A DNA stretch of 64,000 nt. Origin: JACVRW01 sp963751105 (GTDB lineage: Bacteria > Actinomycetota > Thermoleophilia > Solirubrobacterales > Thermoleophilaceae). Under the pieces are notes generated by a model that was not told the DNA's origin, searched no databases, and was given only the letters and a program-made list of their open reading frames with translations. Both the position numbers and the translations under genes were made by a program. Below are positions 16,505-24,283 of the stretch, piece after piece (positions within the stretch are counted from its first letter, which is position 1; every line of letters starts with the position of its first letter). Location of the stretch: contig CAVVTG010000001.1 of NCBI GenBank assembly GCA_963751105.1, forward strand, positions 310,001 through 374,000, read 5' to 3'.

Positions 16505-17436
16505 GCACGCGCTCGCGCTCCAACCCCGGCGGCGCCCAGGTGCTCGAGATGGGCGAGGTGCGCCCCTTCGGCGAGCGCAAGCCCGCCTGGTTCAAGCGCC
16601 CGGCCCCGGGCGGCCCCGCCTACCGCGAGCTGCGCGGCATGATCGAGGGCGCCGACCTGCACACCGTGTGCCAGGAGGCGGCGTGCCCCAACATCGGCGA
16701 GTGCTGGGAGCGCGGCACGGCCACCTTCATGATCCTGGGCGACACCTGCACCCGCCGCTGCGGCTTCTGCAACGTCAAGACCGGTAAGCCCACCCACAAC
16801 GACCCGCTCGAGCCGTTGCGGGTGGCGCAGTCGGTGCGCACCATGGGCCTGCGCCACGCGGTGATCACGAGCGTCGACCGCGACGATCTGCCCGACCTCG
16901 GAGCGTCAGCGTTCGTCGGCGTGATCCGCTCGATCCGGCGCATGGCGCCGGGCTGCAAGGTGGAGGTCCTCACTCCCGACTTCCGCGGTGAGGAGATGCC
17001 CTTGGCCCGCGTGATCGCCGAGCGGCCCGACGTGTTCAACCACAACGTGGAGACGGTGCCGCGGCTCTATCCGCTCGCCCGGCGCGGGTCGCGGTTCCTG
17101 CGCTCCTGCCGGGTCCTGCGCAATGCCAGGGAGATGGGCGGCGGCGAGGTGGTCACCAAGTCCGGCCTGATGACCGGCCTCGGCGAGTCGCGCGAAGAGC
17201 TGCTCGAGACCTTCGGCACCCTGCGCGAGCACGGCGTCCAGGTCCTGACGGTGGGCCAGTACCTGCGCCCCACGCGCGATCACCTCCCCGTGGTGCGCTA
17301 CTGGCACCCGGACGAGTTCGCCGAGCTCGAGCGCGAGGCCTACGCGATGGGCTTCGAGTCGGTGGCCGCGGGCCCGCTGGTGCGCTCGAGCTACCACGCC
17401 GAGCAGACCCTGGCGCAGGCCTCGTCCTCGTCCTGA
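16501..17436 (+). CDS. lipA: Lipoyl synthase LipA
   Basis: Radical-SAM enzyme inserting two sulfurs into octanoyl groups, 311 residues. Auxiliary cluster cysteines C57, C62 and C68 (CQEAACPNIGEC), the radical-SAM CxxxCxxC at C83, C87 and C90 (CTRRCGFC), and the C-terminal RSS (R295-S297) are all intact. GTG 16501 overlaps the lipB stop; the long upstream open frame is a shadow of lipB. The stop shares one base with the ATG of the kelch gene (TGATG). Lipoylation serves the 2-oxoacid dehydrogenases, including possibly the E1 pair at 60939-62866. Confidence 0.97.
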   Translation: MSTRSRSNPGGAQVLEMGEVRPFGERKPAWFKRPAPGGPAYRELRGMIEGADLHTVCQEAACPNIGECWERGTATFMILGDTCTRRCGFCNVKTGKPTHNDPLEPLRVAQSVRTMGLRHAVITSVDRDDLPDLGASAFVGVIRSIRRMAPGCKVEVLTPDFRGEEMPLARVIAERPDVFNHNVETVPRLYPLARRGSRFLRSCRVLRNAREMGGGEVVTKSGLMTGLGESREELLETFGTLREHGVQVLTVGQYLRPTRDHLPVVRYWHPDEFAELEREAYAMGFESVAAGPLVRSSYHAEQTLAQASSSS

Positions 17437-18416
17437 TGCGCTCGCCTCGGCTCGCGCTCGGCGCCGCCGTGGCGCTGCTGGGCGGCGCGGCTGTGGCCCT
17501 GGCGGCGGGGACGGCCGGCTCCGAGGATGCGCGCCGTGACCGCTGGACGGCGCTGCGGCCGGCTCCGCTCGAGCGCACCGAGGTGGCCGCCGCGCGCATC
17601 GGCCACTCGATCTACGTGGTGGGGGGCTTCGAGCGCCGGAGCGGCCAGACAGTCGCCGCGGTGGAGCGCTATGACATTCGCCGCAACCGCTGGTCGCGGG
17701 TGCCGCCGATGCCGCTCACCCTCAACCACGCCACCGCCGCCGCCCACGACGGCCGCCTCTACGTCCACGGCGGCTACCGCGCCGGTCTCGCGCTCCCCAC
17801 CGGGGCGCTGCTGCGCTACGACCCGGGCCGCCGGCGCTGGCAGCGTCTCCCGGACGCACCCACCCCGCGAGCGGCACACGCCCTGGCCGTGGTGGGCGAC
17901 CGCCTGTTCGCGGCCGGCGGCGCCAACGACTCGGGGTCGCTGCGCTCGCTCGAGATCTACGACTTCGGGCGCCGGCGCTGGTCGGCCGGCCCCAGCCTGC
18001 GCTTCGGTTCCGCCCGCAACCACACCACCGGGGTGGCCTCGGGCGGGCGCTTCTACGTCATCGCCGGCCGCGACGAGCGCAACTTCGCCTCCGTCGAGCG
18101 CTACAACCCGCGACGGCGCGCCTGGGAGGACGTGCCCGACCTGCGCACGCCCCGGGGCGGGATCGCGGCGGTGCGGCTGGCCGACGGCCGCATCGTCGTC
18201 TTCGGGGGCGAGAACCTTGAGCCGGGCGGAACGACGATCCGCGAGGTGGAGCTCTACGACCCGCGCAAGCGTCGCTGGCGAAGCCTGGCCGCGATGCGCA
18301 CGCCACGCCACGGGCTCGGCGGGGCCGCCCTCGGCCACCGGGTTTACGCGATCCAGGGTGGAGTGGAGCCCGGATTCTCGTTCTCGAACGCGATCGAGAC
18401 GCTCGACGTGCGCTGA
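17436..18416 (+). CDS. Secreted kelch-repeat beta-propeller protein
   Basis: 326 residues: a signal peptide or anchor (residues 1-28, Ala-rich), then five to six kelch repeats. Each repeat carries a GG pair after hydrophobic strands (YVVGGF, YVHGGY, FAAGGA, YVIAGR, VVFGGE, YAIQGG) and a W about 14-20 residues later (NRWSRVP, RRWQRLP, RRWSAGP, RAWEDVP, RRWRSL). The fold is a beta-propeller, usually for protein or glycan binding. It is fused translationally to lipA (TGATG) and followed 3 nt later by the rhomboid gene. Partner and role are unknown. Confidence 0.85.
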   Translation: MRSPRLALGAAVALLGGAAVALAAGTAGSEDARRDRWTALRPAPLERTEVAAARIGHSIYVVGGFERRSGQTVAAVERYDIRRNRWSRVPPMPLTLNHATAAAHDGRLYVHGGYRAGLALPTGALLRYDPGRRRWQRLPDAPTPRAAHALAVVGDRLFAAGGANDSGSLRSLEIYDFGRRRWSAGPSLRFGSARNHTTGVASGGRFYVIAGRDERNFASVERYNPRRRAWEDVPDLRTPRGGIAAVRLADGRIVVFGGENLEPGGTTIREVELYDPRKRRWRSLAAMRTPRHGLGGAALGHRVYAIQGGVEPGFSFSNAIETLDVR

Positions 18417-18419
18417 TCC

Positions 18420-19205
18420 TTGTTCCCGCTCAAGGACAACATCGCCACCCGCCGCTTCCCGGTGCTCACCCTGTCGATCATCGTCGTCTGCGTGATCGTC
18501 TGGTTCTTCTTCGAGGAGAGCTTCTGGAACATCAGCGCCACGGGCGACGAGCGGGTACTCGAGTTCGGCGCCATCCCCTACGAGATCACGAACCCAGGAG
18601 ACGAGTGTGCGCCCGACCAGACCGGCACGCAGCTCGTCTGCGAGGGGCAGCCGGGGGTCTCGGGCACGGCGCCCGATCAGGCTCCCTGGTGGCTGACCAT
18701 CTTCACCTCGATGTTCATGCACGGGAGCTTCCTGCACCTCGCGGGGAACATGCTCTTCCTGTGGATCTTCGGCAACAACATCGAGGACTCCATGGGCCGC
18801 GTGCGCTTCGTGGTCTTCTACCTGCTCGGCGGCGTGTTCGCCCTGCTGGGACAGGTGGCGGTCGACCCAGACGCCGCGGTGCCGACCGTGGGGGCCAGCG
18901 GGGCCATCGCCGCGGTGCTCGGCGGCTACGCCCTCCTCTATCCCCGCGCGCGGGTGATCACGTTCGTCTTCATCATCATCATCTTCACCGTCGTCGAGCT
19001 GCCGGCCCTGCTGGTGCTCGGCCTGTGGTTCCTGCTGCAGCTGGCCTACGGGGCCAACGACATCGCGCAGCCGGTCGACGGGGGCGGCGGCGTGGCCTAC
19101 TTCGCCCACCTCGGCGGATTCCTGTTCGGGCTCCTGGCGATCAAGCTGTTTGCGAACAACGTGCACGAGGACTACGAGTCGGAGAGCCGTATACCGGTGT
19201 ACTGA
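18420..19205 (+). CDS. Rhomboid-family intramembrane serine protease
   Basis: 261-residue polytopic membrane protease. The N-terminal FPLKDNIATRRFP and first membrane segment are followed by a periplasmic loop. The HGSFLHLAGNMLFLWIFG segment precedes the catalytic serine S160 in GASGAIAAVLGGY, and the catalytic histidine is H230 in AHLGGF. It cleaves membrane proteins within the bilayer. The TTG at 18420 is 3 nt after the kelch stop; no clear ribosome binding site is seen, consistent with coupling. The stop overlaps the next small gene by one base. Confidence 0.9.
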   Translation: MFPLKDNIATRRFPVLTLSIIVVCVIVWFFFEESFWNISATGDERVLEFGAIPYEITNPGDECAPDQTGTQLVCEGQPGVSGTAPDQAPWWLTIFTSMFMHGSFLHLAGNMLFLWIFGNNIEDSMGRVRFVVFYLLGGVFALLGQVAVDPDAAVPTVGASGAIAAVLGGYALLYPRARVITFVFIIIIFTVVELPALLVLGLWFLLQLAYGANDIAQPVDGGGGVAYFAHLGGFLFGLLAIKLFANNVHEDYESESRIPVY

Positions 19206-19381
19206 TGGCGAGAACCGTCGTGCTGGCCGCCAGCCTGGGCATGATCTGCCTGTTGGCGTTCCTGACCATCTCGGTGGCCGTGCGTGAGGGAATCGACGTG
19301 CTGGTGGTCCTGTCCCTGATCATCCTGGCGCTGCTGGGCTTCGGAGTGCTCGGCGCGCTGCTCTCGTCCCCGGACGACTAG
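19205..19381 (+). CDS. Small two-helix membrane protein
   Basis: A 58-residue protein with two hydrophobic helices (about residues 4-26 and 31-53) and an acidic tail ending SSPDD. ATG 19205 overlaps the rhomboid stop (TGATG), so it is translated with it; the frame is distinct from the rhomboid. Its position suggests a small partner or accessory of the rhomboid or of the following cell-wall carboxypeptidase, but there is no family evidence. Confidence 0.65.
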   Translation: MARTVVLAASLGMICLLAFLTISVAVREGIDVLVVLSLIILALLGFGVLGALLSSPDD

Positions 19382-19385
19382 AGCA

Positions 19386-20442
19386 GTGAGCCGCCTCGTC
19401 TCCGCGCTCCTGATCGTCCTGGCGCCGCTGGCCGTGGCCGCCGCCGCCTGGGTCACGCTCGCCCACGAGGAGACCGCCGCACCGTCGGTGCGGCTGGCGG
19501 TGAGCGCCACTCCCCAGGTGCCAGCCGAGGCAGCCGCAACCAGTCGCCCCGCCCGCCGGCTCCACCGGGCTCGACATCGGACTGGCCGGCGTCGACGCGT
19601 TCGACCTGCCGCTGCGCAAGCCGCCGCGCGCGGGGCTGGTGTTCGAACTCGGCAGCGGGCAGGTGCTGTGGCAGCTCCACGCCGAGCGCGTGGTTCCGAT
19701 CGCCAGCCTGACCAAGATCATGACCGCGCTGGTGGTGGTGGACCGCGGACGGCCCGACGAGGCGGTGCGGATCACCCGCGCGGCGCTCGACTACGAGGGC
19801 TCGGCCATCGGCCTCCTGCCCAAGGGAAGGCGAGTGCGGCTCGAGACGCTGCTCAACGGCCTGCTGATCGTGTCCGGCAACGACGCGGCGATCGCGCTGG
19901 CCGTCCACCTCGCGAGGGACGAGACGGGCTTCGTCCGCCTCATGAACGAGCGCGCCCGTGAGTGGGGCCTGCACTGCACTACTTTCGCATCGCCCCACGG
20001 TCTGAGCAATGGCGACCGCTCCTGCGCGCGTGACCTGGCGGTGCTCACGCGAATGGCCATGCGCCGTCCACGCATCAACAGAATCGCCCGCAGGGAGTTC
20101 GCGGAGTTCCGCTTCCCCACCAAGGGCGGCCGCCTCTACCTCACCGGCCACAACCCCCTGCTGCGCCTCGACTACCCCGGAGCGATCGGCCTCAAGACCG
20201 GCTACACCGACGAGGCGGGCCGTTGCTTCGTCGGCGTGGCCCGGCGGGGCGACCGCACCCTCGGCGTGGTGCTGCTCAACTCCGTGGATCCGTCCAAGCA
20301 GGCGCCGAAGCTGCTGGACGCGGGGTTCGCGGCGGCGGGCGGCGGAGCGAGGTGGAGCCAGCCGGACTCGAACCGGCGGCCTCGTCGGTGCAAGCGACGC
20401 GCTCTTCCAACTGAGCTATGGCCCCTCTCGACTAGAGAATAA
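19386..20442 (+). CDS. D-alanyl-D-alanine carboxypeptidase (DacA-type, S11), frameshifted
   Basis: Penicillin-binding-type carboxypeptidase trimming peptidoglycan pentapeptides. A signal peptide is encoded from GTG 19386. The catalytic domain is in another frame, open from 19504 and carrying SLTK, SGN and KTG (IASLTKIMT, IVSGND, GLKTGYT). A one-base excess (or two-base loss) between about 19504 and 19575 separates the parts; only GTG 19639 would start the second frame, and it would lack the signal. This is either a true frameshift or a sequence error. The 3' end has no stop before tRNA-Ala(TGC), so the last 30 codons are read antisense through that tRNA, ending at 20442. Confidence 0.65.
20353..20425 (-). 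tRNA. tRNA-Ala (anticodon TGC)
   Basis: 73-nt cloverleaf on the minus strand. The acceptor stem GGGGCCA pairs with TGGCTCC and contains the alanine identity pair G3-U70. The anticodon stem CGTCG/CGACG carries loop CTTGCAC (anticodon TGC). The T arm is GCCGG TTCGAGT CCGGC. CCA is not encoded. It lies antisense to the 3' end of the carboxypeptidase frame and 28 nt downstream of the PD-(D/E)XK gene on the same strand. Confidence 0.97.
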
Positions 20443-20453
20443 GGCCCCTCGGA

Positions 20454-20903
20454 TCAAATCTCACGGTAATCGGAGGCTTCGTGAATGAACCGGACCTGAC
20501 GATTCCGTGCCGGCGCAAGCCGAAGCGTGAACACGTCCATTCCCTCGCCCAGCTCATGGGCGGGGATGTAGAACACGTCGTCTGTCCCGGCGTCGTAGAC
20601 CGCAAGCCACTCGATCATCTTGCTGGTGTAGCGCTTGGTGTGTCTTACCTTCCCGTTTGTAAGCGAGTGGGAGCGTGTCCGGACAAGGACCCTTGACCCA
20701 TCCGACCTCGCGTACTTCACCTGCACCCGCTCCAGCCTCTCTCCATCCCGGCAGACGATCAGGTCGAAGTCCCAGTCCTCGCCGTAGGGCAGTGCGATCT
20801 TGTAGCCGCGGGCGACGAGGTCGGTCGCGACCTTCAACTCGGCCAGATCTCCTTTCGCCTTCTTGTTCAGCAACGTGGGAGACGCTAGGGAGCGGAGACG
20901 CAC
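20454..20903 (-). CDS. PD-(D/E)XK endonuclease of the group I intron-associated (I-Ssp6803I-like) family
   Basis: About 149 residues from GTG 20903 (a TTG at 20873 is also possible; the longer open frame upstream is antisense to glutamate dehydrogenase). Active-site residues are in order: E22 (GDLAEL), D47 (DWDFDLIV) and Q61-x-K63 (VQVKY), followed by a KRYTSKMIEW segment typical of the family. Relatives are known as homing endonucleases of tRNA group I introns, but many are free-standing. Here it lies 28 nt upstream of an intronless tRNA-Ala on the same strand. Base composition is visibly less GC-rich than the neighbours, a sign of transfer. Confidence 0.75.
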   Translation of the reverse strand: MRLRSLASPTLLNKKAKGDLAELKVATDLVARGYKIALPYGEDWDFDLIVCRDGERLERVQVKYARSDGSRVLVRTRSHSLTNGKVRHTKRYTSKMIEWLAVYDAGTDDVFYIPAHELGEGMDVFTLRLAPARNRQVRFIHEASDYREI

Positions 20904-20985
20904 CGGTGTGCGACGTGTGTGACAACTGAGCCACGAGTGAGTGCCAATACGGTTCGCACCACCCCGAACGGGAAACAAGCCGTCC

Positions 20986-22356
20986 ATGGCTGACGACGGC
21001 GCCCAGGAAAGGCGGGAGGACCCGACCGAGGGCGTTCCCCACGAGGGCCGGGACGGCCATGGGCATCCCGACAAGTCGCCCAAGGTCTCCGAAGAGAGCG
21101 ACGCCCCGCAGCGCGCCGAGGTCTCCAACTACGAGATCGTCGAGCACTGGTTCGGGGTGGCGGCCGAGCGCCTCGGCCTGCGCGATGACGTGGCCGCCGT
21201 GTTGCGCTCCTCGTACCGCGAGGTGCAGGTCCAGGTTCCCGTCAAGCTGAGCGACGGCAGGATCCACGTCTTCTCCGGCTTCCGGGTCCAGCACAACGGC
21301 GCCCGGGGCCCGTACAAGGGCGGCATCCGCTTCCATCCCGAGGTCGACCTCGACGAGGTGCGCGCGCTGGCCGAGCTGATGACCTGGAAGACCGCAGTCA
21401 CCGGCATCCCGTACGGCGGGGCCAAGGGCGGCGTGAACGTCGACACCGAGAAGCTGGAGTCCCACGAGCTCCAGACGATCGCGCGCTCGTTCATGGACAA
21501 GATCGAGAAGGTGCTCGGCCCGTCGCGCGACATCCCGGCACCCGATGTCGGGACCAACGCCCAGGTGATGGCCTGGTTCATGGACGAGTACGGCAAGCTT
21601 CACGGCCATACACCGGCCTGTGTCACGGGCAAGCCGGTGTCGCTGGAGGGCTCGCTTGGCCGGGAGGCCGCGACCGGGCGCGGCGTGGTCTGCGTGTTCC
21701 AGGAGGCGGCAGAGGAGCTCGGCATCGACCCGGCCGAATGCCAGTTCGTGGTCCAGGGCTTCGGCAACGTCGGATCGTGGGCTGCCCGTCTGATGCACGA
21801 GCTGGGCGCCACCCTGGTCGGGGTGTCCGACGCCACCGGCGCCCTTCATTCAGAGGAGGGAATCGACCCGACGAAGCTGGCGGAGCATCAGCGCGAGGGC
21901 GGCCGGCTCAGTGAGTTCGACGAGGCCGACCCGATCTCCCCGGACGAGCTGCTGGCCCTCGAGTGCGACGTGTTCATCCCTGCCGCGCTCGGCGGCATGA
22001 TCCACGGGCGGAACGCTGATTCCCTGCGCTGTCGGTTGATCGTCGAGGGCGCCAACAGCCCCACCACCCCGGCCGCCGACGAGATCCTGACCGACCGGGG
22101 AGTGGTGATCGTGCCCGACGTGCTGGCCAACGCGGGTGGAGTGACCGTCTCCTACTTCGAGTGGGTCCAGAACCTGCAGCACCTTCGCTGGGAGGAGAGC
22201 GAGGTCAACGAGCGCCTCACCCGCATCATGCGGCGTGCCTACGCCGAGGTCTCCGAGCGCGCCGAGCAGAACGGAACGGCTCGGCGCCCGGCGGCCTACG
22301 AGCTGGGGATCGAGCGGGTGGTCGAGGCCGCCACCACACGCGGCTACATCTCCTGA
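20986..22356 (+). CDS. gdhA: Glu/Leu/Phe/Val dehydrogenase (glutamate dehydrogenase)
   Basis: NAD(P)-dependent oxidative deamination of glutamate to 2-oxoglutarate. From ATG 20986 it is 456 residues; GTG 20941 in the same frame is an alternative. The catalytic lysine lies in PYGGAKGGV, the substrate segment is GPYKGGIRFHP and the Rossmann motif is GFGNVGSWAA. The N-terminal 45 residues are charged and poorly conserved in such enzymes. It is monocistronic, with the PD-(D/E)XK gene divergent upstream and a strong hairpin downstream. Confidence 0.95.
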   Translation: MADDGAQERREDPTEGVPHEGRDGHGHPDKSPKVSEESDAPQRAEVSNYEIVEHWFGVAAERLGLRDDVAAVLRSSYREVQVQVPVKLSDGRIHVFSGFRVQHNGARGPYKGGIRFHPEVDLDEVRALAELMTWKTAVTGIPYGGAKGGVNVDTEKLESHELQTIARSFMDKIEKVLGPSRDIPAPDVGTNAQVMAWFMDEYGKLHGHTPACVTGKPVSLEGSLGREAATGRGVVCVFQEAAEELGIDPAECQFVVQGFGNVGSWAARLMHELGATLVGVSDATGALHSEEGIDPTKLAEHQREGGRLSEFDEADPISPDELLALECDVFIPAALGGMIHGRNADSLRCRLIVEGANSPTTPAADEILTDRGVVIVPDVLANAGGVTVSYFEWVQNLQHLRWEESEVNERLTRIMRRAYAEVSERAEQNGTARRPAAYELGIERVVEAATTRGYIS

Positions 22357-22471
22357 CCAGGACACGTGTCGAGGCCAGGCGGCCGACCGTTCAGCCCGCC
22401 GTCCATTCTGCCGAAACACCGCCTACGACGGCCCGGAGGGTTCCGTCGACCACAGCGGCCTTTCATAGCCG

Positions 22472-22526
22472 CTGAGTTGCATCACCGCGGGGGTCGCCGG
22501 GGCGGGCGGCCCCCGCCGCAACTCAG
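22472..22526. terminator. Hairpin between convergent genes (probable bidirectional terminator)
   Basis: Arms CTGAGTTGC (22472-22480) and GCAACTCAG (22518-22526) are perfectly complementary. Inside them GCGGGGG (22487-22493) pairs with CCCCCGC (22510-22516). The right arm contains the stop codon of the acidic protein gene. Location between convergent gdhA and that gene fits a shared factor-independent-like terminator, though without a clear U-tract. Confidence 0.6.
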
Positions 22527-23257
22527 TCGAAGTCGAAGTCGCGGGGCGGCTTCTGCTCGAACCAGAGCCGGTCGTGCTCGGGTGTCTCCTGGAGAAAGTC
22601 CGGCGTGTCCTCGAGGACATCGCCGTCGCCCTCTTCGTCGTCGTCCTCGGCGGCGTCCGCGTCCGCTGCGGGCTCCGGCTCGGCAGTGGGCTCGTCGGCG
22701 AACGGGTCATACTCCTGCGTGGCGCCCGCATCGGGCTCATCGGGCTGGGCCGGCTCCTCCACCGGCGCGAAGCCCCGGGGCGGTGTGTCGCCGGAGGGCG
22801 GCGCGGCCGGCGTTGCCTCCGCCCGCTCGCTCTCGGCGTCGAAGAGCACCGTTTCCTCCTGCTCGGCTGGAGAGGGGGCGGACTCGTCGAGCGGTGATGC
22901 GGACTCGACCACCTCCGGAGCGGCGTCCGCCACCTCGGGCGTGACCTCGGCGGACGCCGGAGGTGGGGCGGGATCGGCATCGATCTCCGCATCCGGCTCC
23001 ACTGCCTCGGCGGGCTCCGCTTCGGGCTCGGCCACCGCCCCGGCCGGCGCGGCCTCGCCGGACTCGGCTTCGGCGCCGTTGCCGGCCACCGCCGCCTCTT
23101 CCGCGCCTTCCGCGTCCGTTTGATCCTGGTCGGCGGCCACCTGGCGGCGGGCGGGTCCGAGAGCCTCCTCCTCCTGGCGCTGGAGCTCATCTTCGGCCGC
23201 TCCGTGCTTGCGCTTGAGGTCGAGATGCTCCCTGATGGCATCGTCGAGTACGCCCAT
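22523..23257 (-). CDS. Acidic Ala/Pro/Glu-rich conserved protein of unknown function
   Basis: 244 residues. A charged helical N-terminus (residues 1-40, DDAIREHLDLKRKHG) and a distinctive C-terminus (DFLQETPEHDRLWFEQ, then PPRDFDFD) flank a low-complexity, strongly acidic Ala/Glu/Pro middle that is probably disordered. There is no signal peptide or membrane segment. The two ends look like short conserved interaction motifs joined by a variable linker; from memory similar termini occur in Solirubrobacterales proteins. The gene is monocistronic, convergent with gdhA and divergent from tRNA-Ala(CGC). Function unknown. Confidence 0.7.
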   Translation of the reverse strand: MGVLDDAIREHLDLKRKHGAAEDELQRQEEEALGPARRQVAADQDQTDAEGAEEAAVAGNGAEAESGEAAPAGAVAEPEAEPAEAVEPDAEIDADPAPPPASAEVTPEVADAAPEVVESASPLDESAPSPAEQEETVLFDAESERAEATPAAPPSGDTPPRGFAPVEEPAQPDEPDAGATQEYDPFADEPTAEPEPAADADAAEDDDEEGDGDVLEDTPDFLQETPEHDRLWFEQKPPRDFDFD

Positions 23258-23339
23258 CGCGCGAAACCATATCGAGGCACGCAGGACGGCTCTGGTCCCG
23301 CAGGGGAGCGCCCACGCGGCGCTACCATGGGACGACCTC

Positions 23340-23412
23340 GGGGCTATAGCTCAGTTGGGAGAGCGCCTGGATCGCACCCAGGAGGTCGCCGGTTCGAGTC
23401 CGGCTAGCTCCA
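23340..23412 (+). tRNA. tRNA-Ala (anticodon CGC)
   Basis: 73-nt cloverleaf. Acceptor GGGGCTA pairs with TAGCTCC including the G3-U70 alanine identity pair. The anticodon stem CCTGG/CCAGG has loop ATCGCAC (anticodon CGC, reading GCG). The T arm is identical to that of tRNA-Ala(TGC). No CCA is encoded. The following lipoprotein gene starts 8 nt after its 3' end. Confidence 0.97.
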
Positions 23413-23419
23413 CTGCCTC

Positions 23420-24007
23420 TTGGATCGGCCAAGGACACCACACCTGCTCGCCCTGATGGTGGCCCTGTCGCTCGCGCTCACGGCGGTGGCCTGCGGAGAC
23501 GACGAGCAAGGCTCGACAGAGCTCACGCTGAACGGGAAGAGCACCAGCCTCACGTTGAACGAGGATGTTGCCGCGGTCCTCCAGAAGCAGAGAGTGAAGG
23601 TCGCGCCCGTGGACCCCGCGGCGCCCACCGACACCGGCGCGATCCAGTTCCCGGTGACCGGGGGCACCGTGAACTCGGACACGCTGGCCGGCACGATCGC
23701 CCACCGCGGCGGCCTGCTGTTCACGGTTGGCAAGGAAACCCTCGAGATCACGAACTTCGTGGCCGACACCGAGTCCGGCGTCCTCACCGCGACCGCCGGG
23801 GCCGCCGAGCTGCCGATTCTGGCGCTCGATCTCGCTCGCGTGAAGAAGTCGACGAGGGATGGAGCCATCGTGGCCTCGGGGATCACCACCGCGCTCACCG
23901 ACTACGCGGCTGCGGCGATGAACAGCATCCTCGGAGTTGAGTTCTTCGAGGAGGGCCTGCCGCTGGGCGAGCTGACCGTCACCGCCACCGCCGCACCCGC
24001 CTCGTAA
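23420..24007 (+). CDS. Secreted lipoprotein, HtaA-domain-like
   Basis: 195 residues. TTG 23420 gives a proper lipoprotein signal: basic n-region (DRPR), hydrophobic core and lipobox TAVAC; the internal ATG 23456 would lack the basic region. The mature part is beta-rich with FPVTGG, GTIAHRGGLLF and ITNFVADTESGVLTA segments that resemble HtaA-type domains, which in corynebacteria bind heme; heme binding here is not established. The start lies 8 nt after the 3' end of tRNA-Ala(CGC) with no Shine-Dalgarno site, so the message is probably released by tRNA processing. Confidence 0.7.
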   Translation: MDRPRTPHLLALMVALSLALTAVACGDDEQGSTELTLNGKSTSLTLNEDVAAVLQKQRVKVAPVDPAAPTDTGAIQFPVTGGTVNSDTLAGTIAHRGGLLFTVGKETLEITNFVADTESGVLTATAGAAELPILALDLARVKKSTRDGAIVASGITTALTDYAAAAMNSILGVEFFEEGLPLGELTVTATAAPAS

Positions 24008-24034
24008 GCGGCAGCCTGGGCCCCGCCGGGCCGA

Positions 24035-24271
24035 TCACCCGGCGGCCCGCGCCTCCGCCCGGCGAAGGCGGGCAGCGGCACCTTCGGAGGCTCGCTCGAG
24101 CTCCCTCAGCTTGCTCTGGCTGACCGCGCGCCCGCCGTAGAGCCGTGCTCGATAGAGAGCGAGCCGCTCGCCGCGATAGCGCGCTTCGTCACGCAGCCGC
24201 GCCAGCTCGTCGCGCTCGTCGCGAGCGGCGTCGACGCGGTCCAGCGGGCTGTGACGGCTAACGGTCCTCAC
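24035..24271 (-). CDS. Small helical protein of unknown function
   Basis: 78 residues, Arg/Ala/Glu-rich, predicted almost entirely alpha-helical with a coiled-coil-like charge pattern. There are no cysteines, signal or membrane segment. GTG 24271 lies 12 nt after the stop of the zinc-ribbon gene on the same strand, suggesting co-transcription. The repeated RLRD/RERL heptads and length are those of a short helical hairpin. No family recognised; coding status rests on codon use and spacing. Confidence 0.5.
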   Translation of the reverse strand: MRTVSRHSPLDRVDAARDERDELARLRDEARYRGERLALYRARLYGGRAVSQSKLRELERASEGAAARLRRAEARAAG

Positions 24272-24283
24272 GAGCGGAACGAC

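Noticed and set aside
17391..19166. 591-codon minus-strand open frame
   Set aside because: Antisense to kelch and rhomboid genes that carry intact motifs; composition is that of a shadow frame.
24035..24271. Small helical gene as possible shadow
   Set aside because: The shadow explanation was set aside because no better gene occupies either strand here and the spacing to the zinc-ribbon gene fits an operon; kept at low confidence.
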